This document shows, piece after piece, positions 37,087 through 46,289 of a stretch of 64,000 bases of DNA. The translations under genes were made by a program, and so were the position numbers. Position 1 is the stretch's first letter. The number at the start of each line of letters is the position of its first letter. The notes under the pieces are model-generated. The model searched no databases, was not told the origin of the DNA, and worked only from the letters and a program-made list of their open reading frames with translations. The stretch is from Citrobacter sp. JGM124 (GTDB lineage Bacteria > Pseudomonadota > Gammaproteobacteria > Enterobacterales > Enterobacteriaceae), in assembly GCF_018257795.1 (NCBI RefSeq), contig NZ_JAERJD010000009.1, positions 1 to 64,000 of the forward strand, read 5' to 3'.

Positions 37087-38619
37087 CTAAACCAGCATTA
37101 AGGTGGGTGTTTCCACCAGCCGCTTGAGTTCTTGCAGGAAAACAGCCCCCTGTGCGCCATCGATCATCCTGTGATCACAGGACAATGACACCGTTAGTTG
37201 TTGGCATGCAACAAGCTGCCCACCCCGGACAACCGCCCGTTCTTCCCCGGCCCCGACCGCGAGAATAGCGCCCTGGGGCGGGTTGATAATGGCATCAAAT
37301 TGATTCACCCCCAGCATGCCCAGATTGGAGATGCTAAACGTTCCCCCCAGAAACTGTTCAGGTTTGAGAGTTCCTGCTTTGGCATGAGTGATCAGTGTAT
37401 GGATCTCCTGTGATATCTCGCTGATAGACTTCCGGTTTGCCATACGAACGATTGGTGTAATCAGTCCAGTGGGTAACGCCACAGCAACGGAAATATCGGC
37501 ATCAGCAAAACGGCGAATGCTCTGACTGGTTTCATCAAACTGCACGTTGACATCTGGGACTGTCACCAGAGCTTGTGCACAGGCCTTCACCAAAAGATCA
37601 TTAACTGAGACTTTAATCTGTTTTACACCAGCATTAATCTCCTTACGCAATTTGAGCAAAGGATCAAGATCAAGGTTGATGGTCAGGCGAAAGTGCGGAG
37701 CATTGTGTTTGGACTCTTGTAAACGTGTTGCGATGGCTCGACGCATACCCGACATGGGCAAGTTTTCAAAAGCTGCCGACAGGGTTTCCACTTCAGGAAC
37801 GGCCTGAGGCTGGTCATTGAGAAGTAGTGCAGCAGCCTGCACATCATCCCGGCTGACACGACCCTGGGAGCCACTGGCCCGGCAATCATGCAAGTTGATT
37901 CCCAGCTGGCTGGCAAGACGACGCGCTAGCGGCGTGGCGGAGACCTGGCTATCATCAGCGTGTGAACGTGGACGTTTAAGCGAGCGGGATGGCAACGTTG
38001 TTGGAGCCAGTTGTCCCCCGGCATCGATGATGGCACGTTCAAGATCGGCGACGGAAATTCGCCCCTCTCGCCCACTGCCATTCACCTTGCCCAGATCGAC
38101 GCCCAGCTTATTCGCCTGGCGCAGAGCGTGTGGTGTTGACTTAACCCTTTCAACATCAGTAGCACCCTGTAAACTTTCCGGGATCCGTGGCTGCGATGAA
38201 GGAGAGGCGGGCTGGGGGGATTTGGTCAGTGAAGAGGGTGACGTCGTCGCTGGCAGTGACTCCGTGGCGACGGTAACCGGCGTGGCTGAAGTCGGAGCCG
38301 CAGGTGGTGTGGGGGCACTTGATTTCTCTGTTCCCAAATTGGCCGCGAAAGCATCCAGGGCCTCATCACTTACTGAAGCATCGGCGGCCAGGGCCAGCAC
38401 AGCCCCCACGGCGACAGTATCCCCTTCGTGAACGAGATATTTACGCAGAGTGCCAGTGAAAGGGGCTTCCAGTGAGTTGACCACTTTACTGGTTTCAATT
38501 TCGCAAATTTCCTGGCCCTTGGTAAATGTGGAGCCCTCTTTAACCAGCCAGTGGGAAAGTGTTCCTTCCTCCATGGACAGGCCCCATTTCGGCATGTCGA
38601 GGGTTTTTATTTCGCTCAT
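37087..38619 (-). CDS. acoC: Dihydrolipoamide acetyltransferase of acetoin dehydrogenase (E2)
   Basis: A 510-residue E2. One N-terminal lipoyl domain has the modified lysine Lys45 (EIETSKVVNSLEAP). A Pro/Ala/Ser linker is followed by two peripheral-subunit-binding domains: about 161–198 (STPHALRQANKLGVDLGKV) and about 228–264 (ATPLARRLASQLGINLHDC). The catalytic acyltransferase domain ends with LSCDHRMIDGAQG, the active-site His motif. It transfers the acetyl group from acetoin cleavage to CoA. Two binding domains are unusual, most E2 proteins having one. It is 3 bp downstream of acoB. Confidence 0.94.
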   Translation of the reverse strand: MSEIKTLDMPKWGLSMEEGTLSHWLVKEGSTFTKGQEICEIETSKVVNSLEAPFTGTLRKYLVHEGDTVAVGAVLALAADASVSDEALDAFAANLGTEKSSAPTPPAAPTSATPVTVATESLPATTSPSSLTKSPQPASPSSQPRIPESLQGATDVERVKSTPHALRQANKLGVDLGKVNGSGREGRISVADLERAIIDAGGQLAPTTLPSRSLKRPRSHADDSQVSATPLARRLASQLGINLHDCRASGSQGRVSRDDVQAAALLLNDQPQAVPEVETLSAAFENLPMSGMRRAIATRLQESKHNAPHFRLTINLDLDPLLKLRKEINAGVKQIKVSVNDLLVKACAQALVTVPDVNVQFDETSQSIRRFADADISVAVALPTGLITPIVRMANRKSISEISQEIHTLITHAKAGTLKPEQFLGGTFSISNLGMLGVNQFDAIINPPQGAILAVGAGEERAVVRGGQLVACQQLTVSLSCDHRMIDGAQGAVFLQELKRLVETPTLMLV

Positions 38620-38622
38620 GGT

Positions 38623-39642
38623 TTAGTCCTCCAGTACTTGGCGAACGGCGGCCTCAATACGCTCGACACTCGGTACCCAGAGTTTTTCCAGCGCAGGTGA
38701 GAAAGGCACCGGGGTATGTGGCGGGGTAACCAGGACTACCGGGGCTTTGAGGAAATGAAATGCCTGAGAAACGATCAGTGCGGCGACATCATGGGCAAAA
38801 CCAAAACGTGCACCGGACTCGTCAACAATGACTACGCGCCCAGTGGAAGCCACTGATTCGAGAATGCCTTCTTCGTCCAGTGGTGAGACGGTTCGTGGAT
38901 CAACCACTTCGACCGAAATCCCTTCTTTTGCCAGTTTGTCGGCGACTTGATTCGCTTTGTGTACCATGGCCGATAACGCAATGATGGTGACGTCTTCACC
39001 TTCACGGGTATAATTAGCCACGCCAAAAGGAATGGTATAAATTTCTGACGGAACTTCCCCTTTCATGTCATAGAGGATCTTGTGTTCACAAAAGACCACG
39101 GGGTCATCGTCACGGATAGCCTGAATTAGTAACCCTTTGACATCATAAGGGCTTGAGGGAACGACAACTTTTAGCCCCGGCGTGGTGGCGAAAATATTGT
39201 AGGGTGACTGGGAATGTTGTGCTGCAGCAGAGAAACCGGCTCCGATCATTCCCCGCACAACCATGGGGGCCTTGGCCTTGCCGCCAAACATATAGCGGAA
39301 CTTGGCTGCCTGGTTATACAGTGCATCATGGCTGACGCCAAAAAAGTCCATAAACATCAGTTCAGCCACCGGACGAAGTCCGGTGGCAGCAGCCCCCGCC
39401 GCCATGCCAATAATGGCAGATTCGGTAATGGGGGTATCAATAACGCGATCTGAACCGAATTGCGTCCAGAGCCCTTTGGTTACACCCAGCACACCACCAA
39501 AGGCTTCAATTTTATCTTCTTCTGGTGCATTACCGCCGTGCCCACCCCGTAGATCTTCGCCAATTAAGACAACGCTTGAATCCCGTTCCATTTCTTGCGC
39601 TAGCGCTTCTTTGACGGCTTCACGATAGGTTTTTATAGCCAT
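38623..39642 (-). CDS. acoB: Acetoin dehydrogenase E1 component, beta subunit
   Basis: A 339-residue transketolase-like subunit from ATG 39642, with GAGGG nine bases upstream; a GTG at 39651 is in frame but overlaps that site. Motifs include VVLIGEDLRGGHGG, DTPITESAIIGMAAGAA and VVIVDESGARFG. It pairs with the alpha subunit to form the thiamine-diphosphate site that cleaves acetoin into acetaldehyde and an acetyl group bound to E2. It lies between acoA and acoC with very short gaps. Confidence 0.93.
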   Translation of the reverse strand: MAIKTYREAVKEALAQEMERDSSVVLIGEDLRGGHGGNAPEEDKIEAFGGVLGVTKGLWTQFGSDRVIDTPITESAIIGMAAGAAATGLRPVAELMFMDFFGVSHDALYNQAAKFRYMFGGKAKAPMVVRGMIGAGFSAAAQHSQSPYNIFATTPGLKVVVPSSPYDVKGLLIQAIRDDDPVVFCEHKILYDMKGEVPSEIYTIPFGVANYTREGEDVTIIALSAMVHKANQVADKLAKEGISVEVVDPRTVSPLDEEGILESVASTGRVVIVDESGARFGFAHDVAALIVSQAFHFLKAPVVLVTPPHTPVPFSPALEKLWVPSVERIEAAVRQVLED

Positions 39643-39653
39643 TTTTATCACCC

Positions 39654-40616
39654 TCAGTAGGATACATAGACATCAGTGAGCAGATTTTCTGGAGCCGGAT
39701 AGGCCGCAGCGCGAGCTTTTAACACCGCATCGTCCACCAGTGCTTCAACTTCTGCATCGATGGCCTGCATCTCTTCTTTAGTGATCTGTTTTGCCACCTG
39801 AGCTGCGAAAATTTTCAGTGGGTCATGCTCTTCCCGTAGTCGTTTTACTTCCCCCTGTGAGCGATATAGCCCGGGGTCCCCTTCAAAATGGCCATGCCAT
39901 CTGAAGGTTTTGGCCTCAATTACACTTGGGCCTCCTCCCTCACGAGCACGTTTAACCGCTTCGGCAGTTGCCTCATAAACCGCGAAGAAGTCATTACCAT
40001 CGACGACAACGGCTGGCAGACCAAAACCGGCAGCGCGTCCGGCGATATCACCGCCACCGACAGCGTAATCATGACCGGTACCTTCCCCATAGCCGTTATT
40101 TTCAAAAATGAAGATAGCCGGAAGTTGTAATACCACCGCCATATTAATGGCTTCAAAGACCAGTCCTTGGTTGGAGCCGCCGTCACCGGTGAAAGAGACG
40201 CCTACATTGCCGGTTTTCAAGGTTTTGGCAGTGAGTGCGGCACCAATGGCCAGTGGAGGTGCACCGCCGACGATAGCATTGGCCCCAAGCATACCTTTTG
40301 AGAGATCGGCAATATGCATCGAGCCGCCTTTACCACGACACAGCCCTGTGTCTTTACCAAAAATTTCAGCCATCATGCCGTGAATATCACAACCCTTGGC
40401 AATACAGTGACCATGACCCCGGTGTGTGGATCCGATGAAATCGGCATCCGTTAAATTCTCACAGACACCGACGGCAATCGCCTCTTCCCCGGTATAAAGG
40501 TGAATAAATCCTGGAATATCACCGCTGGTGTTCTCTTCATGCAGACGTTCTTCAAATACGCGGATTTCGCGCATTTTTCGATAGGCCTGTAACAATGCTT
40601 GTTTACTTAGCGACAT
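39654..40616 (-). CDS. acoA: Acetoin dehydrogenase E1 component, alpha subunit
   Basis: A 320-residue subunit from ATG 40616, fixed by AAGGAGAG upstream; the longer frame to 40697 is rejected. The thiamine-diphosphate motif runs from GDGGSNQG (144–151) to the ENNGYGEGT region. The phosphorylation-loop-like THRGHGHCIAKG and GKGGSMHIAD regions are typical of AcoA. It is the first gene of acoABCD, opposite the activator acoK. The operon lets the cell regain carbon from acetoin made in butanediol fermentation. Confidence 0.94.
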   Translation of the reverse strand: MSLSKQALLQAYRKMREIRVFEERLHEENTSGDIPGFIHLYTGEEAIAVGVCENLTDADFIGSTHRGHGHCIAKGCDIHGMMAEIFGKDTGLCRGKGGSMHIADLSKGMLGANAIVGGAPPLAIGAALTAKTLKTGNVGVSFTGDGGSNQGLVFEAINMAVVLQLPAIFIFENNGYGEGTGHDYAVGGGDIAGRAAGFGLPAVVVDGNDFFAVYEATAEAVKRAREGGGPSVIEAKTFRWHGHFEGDPGLYRSQGEVKRLREEHDPLKIFAAQVAKQITKEEMQAIDAEVEALVDDAVLKARAAAYPAPENLLTDVYVSY

Positions 40617-40853
40617 CTGACTCTCCTTAAGATGGTCGGATAAGGCGGGCTTTTTATAAGGGGACGGGACTTCATGCTGGGCCACGCCACTGCACAAAAG
40701 ATAAGGGATTAGAGGCGGGGGTTAGCCACTCCAAAGAGGGGGGATAATGGTTTTTTTCATGCGTCAGCTCAAAGATTTTGCACAATGTGGCTCCGCTTCA
40801 TCCCGGCGACTGGGTACACTGATAGCAATTGAAGAGTGGGGGGGGCGCGACGG
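40617..40853. promoter_or_regulatory. Divergent acoA / acoK promoter region with G-rich elements
   Basis: Three G-rich blocks in similar form lie between the genes: GGGGACGGGA (40660), GAGGCGGGGG (40712) and GAGGGGGGAT (40736). They resemble the GGGGA-type boxes of MalT, the closest well-known relative of AcoK, so they are candidate activator sites. I see no convincing sigma-54 promoter here. Eight consecutive G (40838–40845) lie just before the acoK ATG. Confidence 0.45.
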
Positions 40854-43613
40854 ATGAAGCACTTACACCCGATAGATTATCCATCTGCATTACTGGTTTC
40901 GGGAAAGAGGCAGCTGGTACAAGGGTTGCCATTAATTCTTACCAAGTTTACACCACCACGTTCTGCTGGTGAGCAGCTACAGCGCACGCGACTACTTGAG
41001 CAACTCGACCAAGTTCGCGGGCGGCGCATGGCGCTGGTTTGTGCTGGCGCGGGTTTTGGAAAAACCACATTATTAGTTCACTGGTATCAAACGTTAATTC
41101 ATCAGGGGGAACGTGTCGCCTGGCTGGCTCTTGATGAAGATGATGACGGGGTAGGACATTTCATTCCCTATTTGTTACAGGCATTGAGGCCGTTATATCA
41201 AGGGTGGAATGCTGATTTTTGGTCACGTATTGAGGAGTCTGGGGCATTAAATCCCCGGCGTTGCTTGATCGAGTTGATCAATCAATTGCACTATTGCCCA
41301 CATGATCTCTATTTAGTGATCGATGATTTTCACCTGGTTAATGATCCCGGGGTGCAAGATGCACTAAGTTACCTGCTCAAGCATATGCCTGCTGCCTTGC
41401 ACCTGATCATCGGCAGCCGTTCTCACACAAATCTGACTCTGAGCTGGCTTCTTGCCCAGGATCAGCTGATCTTCATTGATGATCAGGACTTGCGCTTTAC
41501 CCTTGAAGAGACGCGTTGCTATCTTAGCCAGAGTATTAAAGTCCCCGTCAGCGGGTCGGACTCACGCCGACTCCAGTCCGCGACAGAGGGGTGGATCGCG
41601 GGAATAAAAATTGCCTCACTTTCCCCTGAGTTACAACTCTTTCCTGGCAAACTGATTGATAATCTTCGGGGGGGGACTCGTACCATTGCTCGTTACCTGA
41701 AGGAAGTGGTATTTGATGCCCTTCCTGAAGATGTGATCGATTTCCTGGTGAGGACATCTGTACTCAAACGGTTAAATGCCCGGTTGTGTAATGCTGTCAC
41801 TGGTCGGGATGATGGGCAGGAGATACTGGCATGGATAGAGCAACACAACCTGTTTCTTTCCGCCTTGGATGAACAAGGCTACTGGTTCCGCTATCACCCA
41901 TTGTTAGAGGAGTGCCTGAGTGGCCAGTTAATTCAGCTCCCTGATATTGATATCAAGCAGCTACATGAGCGGGCGAGCCAATGGTTTGTGGAACAGCAGC
42001 TCTGGGCTGAAGCAGTGCGCCATGCCCTTGCTGCAGGAAAGAATGTTCCAGAAGCTCGCCAGGATGGGGCAGGGGCACAATCCCTGGCAGAAGAGGGGGA
42101 TATTGACACCCTCGTTCGCTGGGTCCACCACCTTCCGGCCAGCATTGATGCGTCACGTATCGATATTCAGATCAATCTTGCCTGGGCGCTGGCACACCAC
42201 TTTCGTTTTGAAGAATCACGACAGGTGCTTGATGACCTCAACCAACTTCTTGATCACTACTGCGTGAAATTACCCCATAGCACAGGGATAAAATTGCAGG
42301 TGGTGCGCGGAATTTGTGAAGCATTTGCTGAAAATATTTCCCAGAGTATGGCTATTGTGGAACCTTTATTGGGGGACGTTCCTTGCGGGGATACTTGGGT
42401 TGATGGCCTGGTCTGCAATATTCTCAGTTATTGCTACCTCGTTGGCCAGCGATATACCGAAGCCCTACAGGTACAGCAGCATATGCCCCAGTCGGACGAT
42501 CCTCCTGATAACTTGTTCGTTTCCGTTTACCGCGCCTTCATTATTGCCCAGTGTCACCTCTGTCTGGGCCATCTGGATGAGGCCGTTTACTGCGCCAGTA
42601 ATGAGTTGAACAGGGCCGAACGCTATACAGGGCCAAGGTCAACCAGTGGTGCAACACTGGCCCCATTACTGGCAGAAATAGCCTATGAACGGGGGGGAAT
42701 TGATGACCTTGACGGCTTGCTGGCAGATAAACTTGAACTTATTGACCGGTTTAGCCCACCAGATGCCCTGGGCGGTTGTTATATCAGTCTGGCGCGTCAG
42801 GCTTTGTATGATGATACCCCTCAAGAGGCCGAACGGTTACTTGAACATGCTGGCCGACTTGCAGTTTCTCGAAAATGGCCCCGCCTGGAAGCTCGTCTGC
42901 TAGCCGAGCAAATCAGAGTACGCTTACAACGGGGCGATCAGACGGGGGCGGAGCAGTTGCAGCAACAGTTTGACCGACTGGCGTATTCTACGGCCCATAA
43001 TATCGACCCTGTATGCCGGGGCAGAATTGTTCAATATGCCGTACTCAGCGAAAGCCGTTTACTCATAGCCCAGCATGAGGCACCAAAGGCCAGCAGAATC
43101 CTGGCGACGCTGGTCGCTGAGGAGGAGAGCTGTCATCACTGGTTTGCTGTGGTTCGTTTACGTGCCATCCTCGGGCTGGCACTGTGGCAGTCAGGAGAAG
43201 AAAGCTTTGCCTGCGTTACGCTGAATGCAGTACTGCAACGGGTTGTGCACCAGGGATTTAACCGGAGCTTACTGGATGTTGGGGACGCATTAATCCCCCT
43301 GCTTGTCTGCCTGCAAAATTCACTTACCGTGCAAAGTGAGGAAAGCATGGCCCTGGGGCGTTTACTCAATGCGTTATCCCAGGCCAGTGATCAACCACAG
43401 CACCCGGAACCACCGGATGCGACGCTGAGTCTCAGTGAGCGAGAGTGTCAGGCGTTATCACTAATCAGTGAGGGGCGATCAAATAAGGAAATAGCACGTG
43501 AGCTGGATATTTCAACAGAAACAGTCAAATGGCATCTGAAGAATATTTACGCCAAACTAAATGTCAGGAGCCGTACACAGGCCATGAACTATGCGATTAA
43601 GATGCGACAATAA
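40854..43613 (+). CDS. acoK: AcoK, MalT-like LuxR-family activator of acetoin catabolism
   Basis: A 919-residue STAND-type regulator. The N-terminal NTPase has Walker [13 protein letters not shown] and a Walker B-like [13 protein letters not shown] long helical repeat region (about 380–840) is the likely inducer/TPR-like sensor. The C-terminal LuxR HTH is [38 protein letters not shown]. Klebsiella AcoK, about the same length and beside acoABCD, is the known precedent. ATG 40854 follows a G-rich ribosome-binding region; a GTG 18 bp upstream is a weaker alternative. It is divergent from acoA. Confidence 0.92.
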   Translation: MKHLHPIDYPSALLVSGKRQLVQGLPLILTKFTPPRSAGEQLQRTRLLEQLDQVRGRRMALVCAGAGFGKTTLLVHWYQTLIHQGERVAWLALDEDDDGVGHFIPYLLQALRPLYQGWNADFWSRIEESGALNPRRCLIELINQLHYCPHDLYLVIDDFHLVNDPGVQDALSYLLKHMPAALHLIIGSRSHTNLTLSWLLAQDQLIFIDDQDLRFTLEETRCYLSQSIKVPVSGSDSRRLQSATEGWIAGIKIASLSPELQLFPGKLIDNLRGGTRTIARYLKEVVFDALPEDVIDFLVRTSVLKRLNARLCNAVTGRDDGQEILAWIEQHNLFLSALDEQGYWFRYHPLLEECLSGQLIQLPDIDIKQLHERASQWFVEQQLWAEAVRHALAAGKNVPEARQDGAGAQSLAEEGDIDTLVRWVHHLPASIDASRIDIQINLAWALAHHFRFEESRQVLDDLNQLLDHYCVKLPHSTGIKLQVVRGICEAFAENISQSMAIVEPLLGDVPCGDTWVDGLVCNILSYCYLVGQRYTEALQVQQHMPQSDDPPDNLFVSVYRAFIIAQCHLCLGHLDEAVYCASNELNRAERYTGPRSTSGATLAPLLAEIAYERGGIDDLDGLLADKLELIDRFSPPDALGGCYISLARQALYDDTPQEAERLLEHAGRLAVSRKWPRLEARLLAEQIRVRLQRGDQTGAEQLQQQFDRLAYSTAHNIDPVCRGRIVQYAVLSESRLLIAQHEAPKASRILATLVAEEESCHHWFAVVRLRAILGLALWQSGEESFACVTLNAVLQRVVHQGFNRSLLDVGDALIPLLVCLQNSLTVQSEESMALGRLLNALSQASDQPQHPEPPDATLSLSERECQALSLISEGRSNKEIARELDISTETVKWHLKNIYAKLNVRSRTQAMNYAIKMRQ

Positions 43614-43631
43614 CATGGCTTGTTAACGCCC

Positions 43632-43664
43632 GGCAGTGGGGAAGGTGGGATGCCCCCCACTGCC
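43632..43664. terminator. Shared hairpin terminator between acoK and urtE
   Basis: The perfect 10-bp stem GGCAGTGGGG / CCCCACTGCC is extended outward by GTTAAC-like and GTTAA complementary bases. It lies between two convergent genes. Confidence 0.8.
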
Positions 43665-43728
43665 TGTTAATGCACGGGCTTCTGAGGCAGTGAAGGGCAT
43701 TCCTTTTGTTATGGGGTGACATCAGATG

Positions 43729-44427
43729 CTAAATTGTCACCAGCCCCCTGACGTGTTCTTGTTCCATGTTGCAACCCAGCCCCTGCTGAACAATCTGCCC
43801 CCGGGACATCACCAAATAGTTGTCAGCCAGTTCTGCGGCAAAATCATAAAACTGTTCGACTAACAAAATTGCCATGTCCCCGCGCTGGGCAAGCTGACGA
43901 ATGACTGAACCTATCTCTTTGATAACAGAAGGCTGAATACCTTCTGTCGGTTCATCAAGGATCAGTAATTGAGGCTTGCAAGCCAGTGCCCGGGCAATAG
44001 CCAGTTGCTGCTGTTGGCCACCAGAGAGATCCCCCCCACGACGTGTTCGCATCTCTTTCAGCACAGGGAATAACTGATAAATCTCTTCGGGAATATGATG
44101 GCCTGCTGATCCTGAAAAGCGAGATAATCCAATGAGTATATTTTCCTCAACCGTCAGACGAGGAAAAATATCGCGTCCTTGTGGGACATAGGCAATACCT
44201 GCCTGCACCCGTTGGTGTGGCTTATCGCGATTGATGACCCGTTGTTGCCAGAGGATCTCCCCGGACTTTACCGGCAATATCCCCATAAGGCATTTGAGTA
44301 GTGTTGTTTTACCCACACCATTACGGCCCAGTAAGCAGGTTATCTCCCCTTTTTTAGCGCTAAAAGAGAGACCACGTAAAATATGACTTCCACCATAATA
44401 TTGATTAAGTTCAGAAACTTGTAGCAT
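43729..44427 (-). CDS. urtE: Urea ABC transporter ATP-binding protein UrtE
   Basis: A 232-residue ATPase from ATG 44427; the open frame extends further upstream only as an overlap into urtD. Walker A is GRNGVGKTTLLKCLMG, signature LSGGQQQQLAIARAL, Walker B LLILDEPTEGIQ. It is a LivF-type subunit that powers urea uptake together with UrtD. It is last in urtABCDE, starting 1 bp after the urtD stop. Confidence 0.94.
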   Translation of the reverse strand: MLQVSELNQYYGGSHILRGLSFSAKKGEITCLLGRNGVGKTTLLKCLMGILPVKSGEILWQQRVINRDKPHQRVQAGIAYVPQGRDIFPRLTVEENILIGLSRFSGSAGHHIPEEIYQLFPVLKEMRTRRGGDLSGGQQQQLAIARALACKPQLLILDEPTEGIQPSVIKEIGSVIRQLAQRGDMAILLVEQFYDFAAELADNYLVMSRGQIVQQGLGCNMEQEHVRGLVTI

Positions 44428-44428
44428 A

Positions 44429-45220
44429 TTAACGCCCCAAATAAACCTCAATAACCTGATCATTGGCCTGAACCTCACGCAATGATCCTTCCGCCAGAAC
44501 CTGGCCTTGATGCAGGACTGTGACATGGTCGGCAATGGTTTCAACAAACCCCATATCATGTTCCACCACCATAAGGGAGTGCTGCCCGGCCAAGTCACGG
44601 AATAGCTCCGCGGTATACTCTGTTTCAGCATCCGTCATGCCTGCCACGGGCTCATCGAGCAGTAACAGATGCGGGTCTTGCACCAGTAGCATGCCAATTT
44701 CGAGAAACTGCTTCTGGCCATGGGATAGCAACCCGGCACTACGGGTTGATTCATGAGTTAAGCGCAGGAGTGATAAGACTTCTTCAATTCTGTCCCGTTG
44801 TTCGCCGCTCAGTTTGGCCCGCAAGCAAGACCAGACGGTTTTCCTGGTTTTCAGGGCGATTTCCAGATTATCAAAGACTGACAACGCTTCAAATACAGTG
44901 GGTTTCTGAAACTTTCTGCCAATGCCCGCTCTGGCAATTTCGACCGGTGTCATGCGAGTGAGATCAATATCCTGGTCAAAAACAATATGGCCATTGTCTG
45001 GTCGGGTTTTACCCGTGATGACGTCCATAAGCGTTGTTTTACCTGCCCCATTAGGGCCGATAATGCACCGTAATTCACCCACGCCTATTTGCAGGGACAA
45101 GTCTGTGAGCGCGCGAAAACCATCAAATGAGACATTGATTTTTTCCAGGGTTAATACCGAGTCCCGCTGACGACGGTGGCGATCAACAGGGTGAACTTTG
45201 GTAAATAATTGGTCAGTCAT
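44429..45220 (-). CDS. urtD: Urea ABC transporter ATP-binding protein UrtD
   Basis: A 263-residue ATPase from ATG 45220, with GTAGGAGA upstream. Walker A is GPNGAGKTTLMDVITGK and Walker B LLLLDEPVAGMTDAETEY; the signature, LLSHGQKQFLEIGM, has His in place of the usual second Gly of LSGGQ, as in other UrtD/LivG proteins. LivG-type subunit. Its start overlaps the end of urtC by 8 bp, showing tight coupling. Confidence 0.94.
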   Translation of the reverse strand: MTDQLFTKVHPVDRHRRQRDSVLTLEKINVSFDGFRALTDLSLQIGVGELRCIIGPNGAGKTTLMDVITGKTRPDNGHIVFDQDIDLTRMTPVEIARAGIGRKFQKPTVFEALSVFDNLEIALKTRKTVWSCLRAKLSGEQRDRIEEVLSLLRLTHESTRSAGLLSHGQKQFLEIGMLLVQDPHLLLLDEPVAGMTDAETEYTAELFRDLAGQHSLMVVEHDMGFVETIADHVTVLHQGQVLAEGSLREVQANDQVIEVYLGR

Positions 45221-46289
45221 CGCGTCTCCTACGGAATATGCCAACAACACCACGGGGTAAAAATAGCGTGACCAGGATAAACATCAATCCGAGAAAAAAT
45301 AACCAGAACTCAGGAAAAGCCACAGTAAACCAACTTTTGGCACCGTTAACGATGGCAGCACCCAGCACGGGGCCAATCAGTGAGCCTCGTCCTCCCAGGG
45401 CAACCCAAATGGCCATTTCAATCGAGTTTGTGGGTGACATCTCTCCGGGATTAATGATACCAACCTGAGGGACATACAATGCCCCTGCCAGCCCACACAA
45501 TATGGCCGAAACCGTCCATATGAAGAGCTTAAAACCGCGGGGATCGTAACCTATAAACATCAGTCGGTTTTCCGCATCACGAACGGCAGTTAAGACGCGG
45601 CCAAACTTGCTGCGAGACAAAGCGTAGCCAATAGCCAGACTGAGTAGCAGTAATAAGACGGTGGCAATAAACAGGCCAATACGTGTACCGGTATCGGTGA
45701 GCGTAAAACCGAGTATGGTCGTAAACCCGGTGAAACCGTTATTTCCCCCAAAGCCGGTTTCATTGCGGAAAAACAGCAGCATGGCAGCATAGGTCAGTGC
45801 CTGGGTAATAATGGAAAAGTAGACGCCTTTAATGCGTGAGCGAAACGCAAAAAAACCAAAAATAAATGCCAGAATACCGGGGACCAATACAATCAGGCAG
45901 AGTATCCAGGCAAAGTGTTGAGTCCCGCTCCAGAACCAGGGCAAAGATTGCCATGAGAGGAAAGACATAAACGCGGGCAGGGCATCCCCTGATGCTTGTC
46001 GCATCAGATACATCCCCATTCCATAGCCCCCCAGGGCAAAAAATAATCCATGTCCCAGGGAAAGTAACCCGGCATACCCCCAGACTAAATCGAGAGCCAC
46101 GGCAACAATGGCGTAGCAGAGGATTTTACCCACCAGAGTGAGGGTATAGGTTGAGAGTGCCAGCGGATGATGTTCGGGAAGTAACGCACAGAATGGCATC
46201 AATAGAAGTAGAATGGCCACGCCAATCCCGAGACAAAGCGTAAGGCGCGGTGCTTTGCGAACCGCCGTTAACGTCAATGGCTGATGCAT
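45213..46289 (-). CDS. urtC: Urea ABC transporter permease UrtC
   Basis: A 358-residue LivM-type permease with about ten hydrophobic helices. The signature VWGYAGLLSLGHGLFFALGGYGMGMYL is present, as is VRDAENRLMFIGYDP for ATPase contact. The start ATG 46289 shares ATGA with the urtB stop. With UrtB it forms the inner-membrane channel for urea. Confidence 0.94.
   Translation of the reverse strand: MHQPLTLTAVRKAPRLTLCLGIGVAILLLLMPFCALLPEHHPLALSTYTLTLVGKILCYAIVAVALDLVWGYAGLLSLGHGLFFALGGYGMGMYLMRQASGDALPAFMSFLSWQSLPWFWSGTQHFAWILCLIVLVPGILAFIFGFFAFRSRIKGVYFSIITQALTYAAMLLFFRNETGFGGNNGFTGFTTILGFTLTDTGTRIGLFIATVLLLLLSLAIGYALSRSKFGRVLTAVRDAENRLMFIGYDPRGFKLFIWTVSAILCGLAGALYVPQVGIINPGEMSPTNSIEMAIWVALGGRGSLIGPVLGAAIVNGAKSWFTVAFPEFWLFFLGLMFILVTLFLPRGVVGIFRRRRDD

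Noticed and set aside
40617-40853. Sigma-54 promoter for the aco genes
   Set aside because: One GG-N10-GC spacing occurs by chance, but the flanking bases do not match TGGCAC/TTGCW in either orientation.
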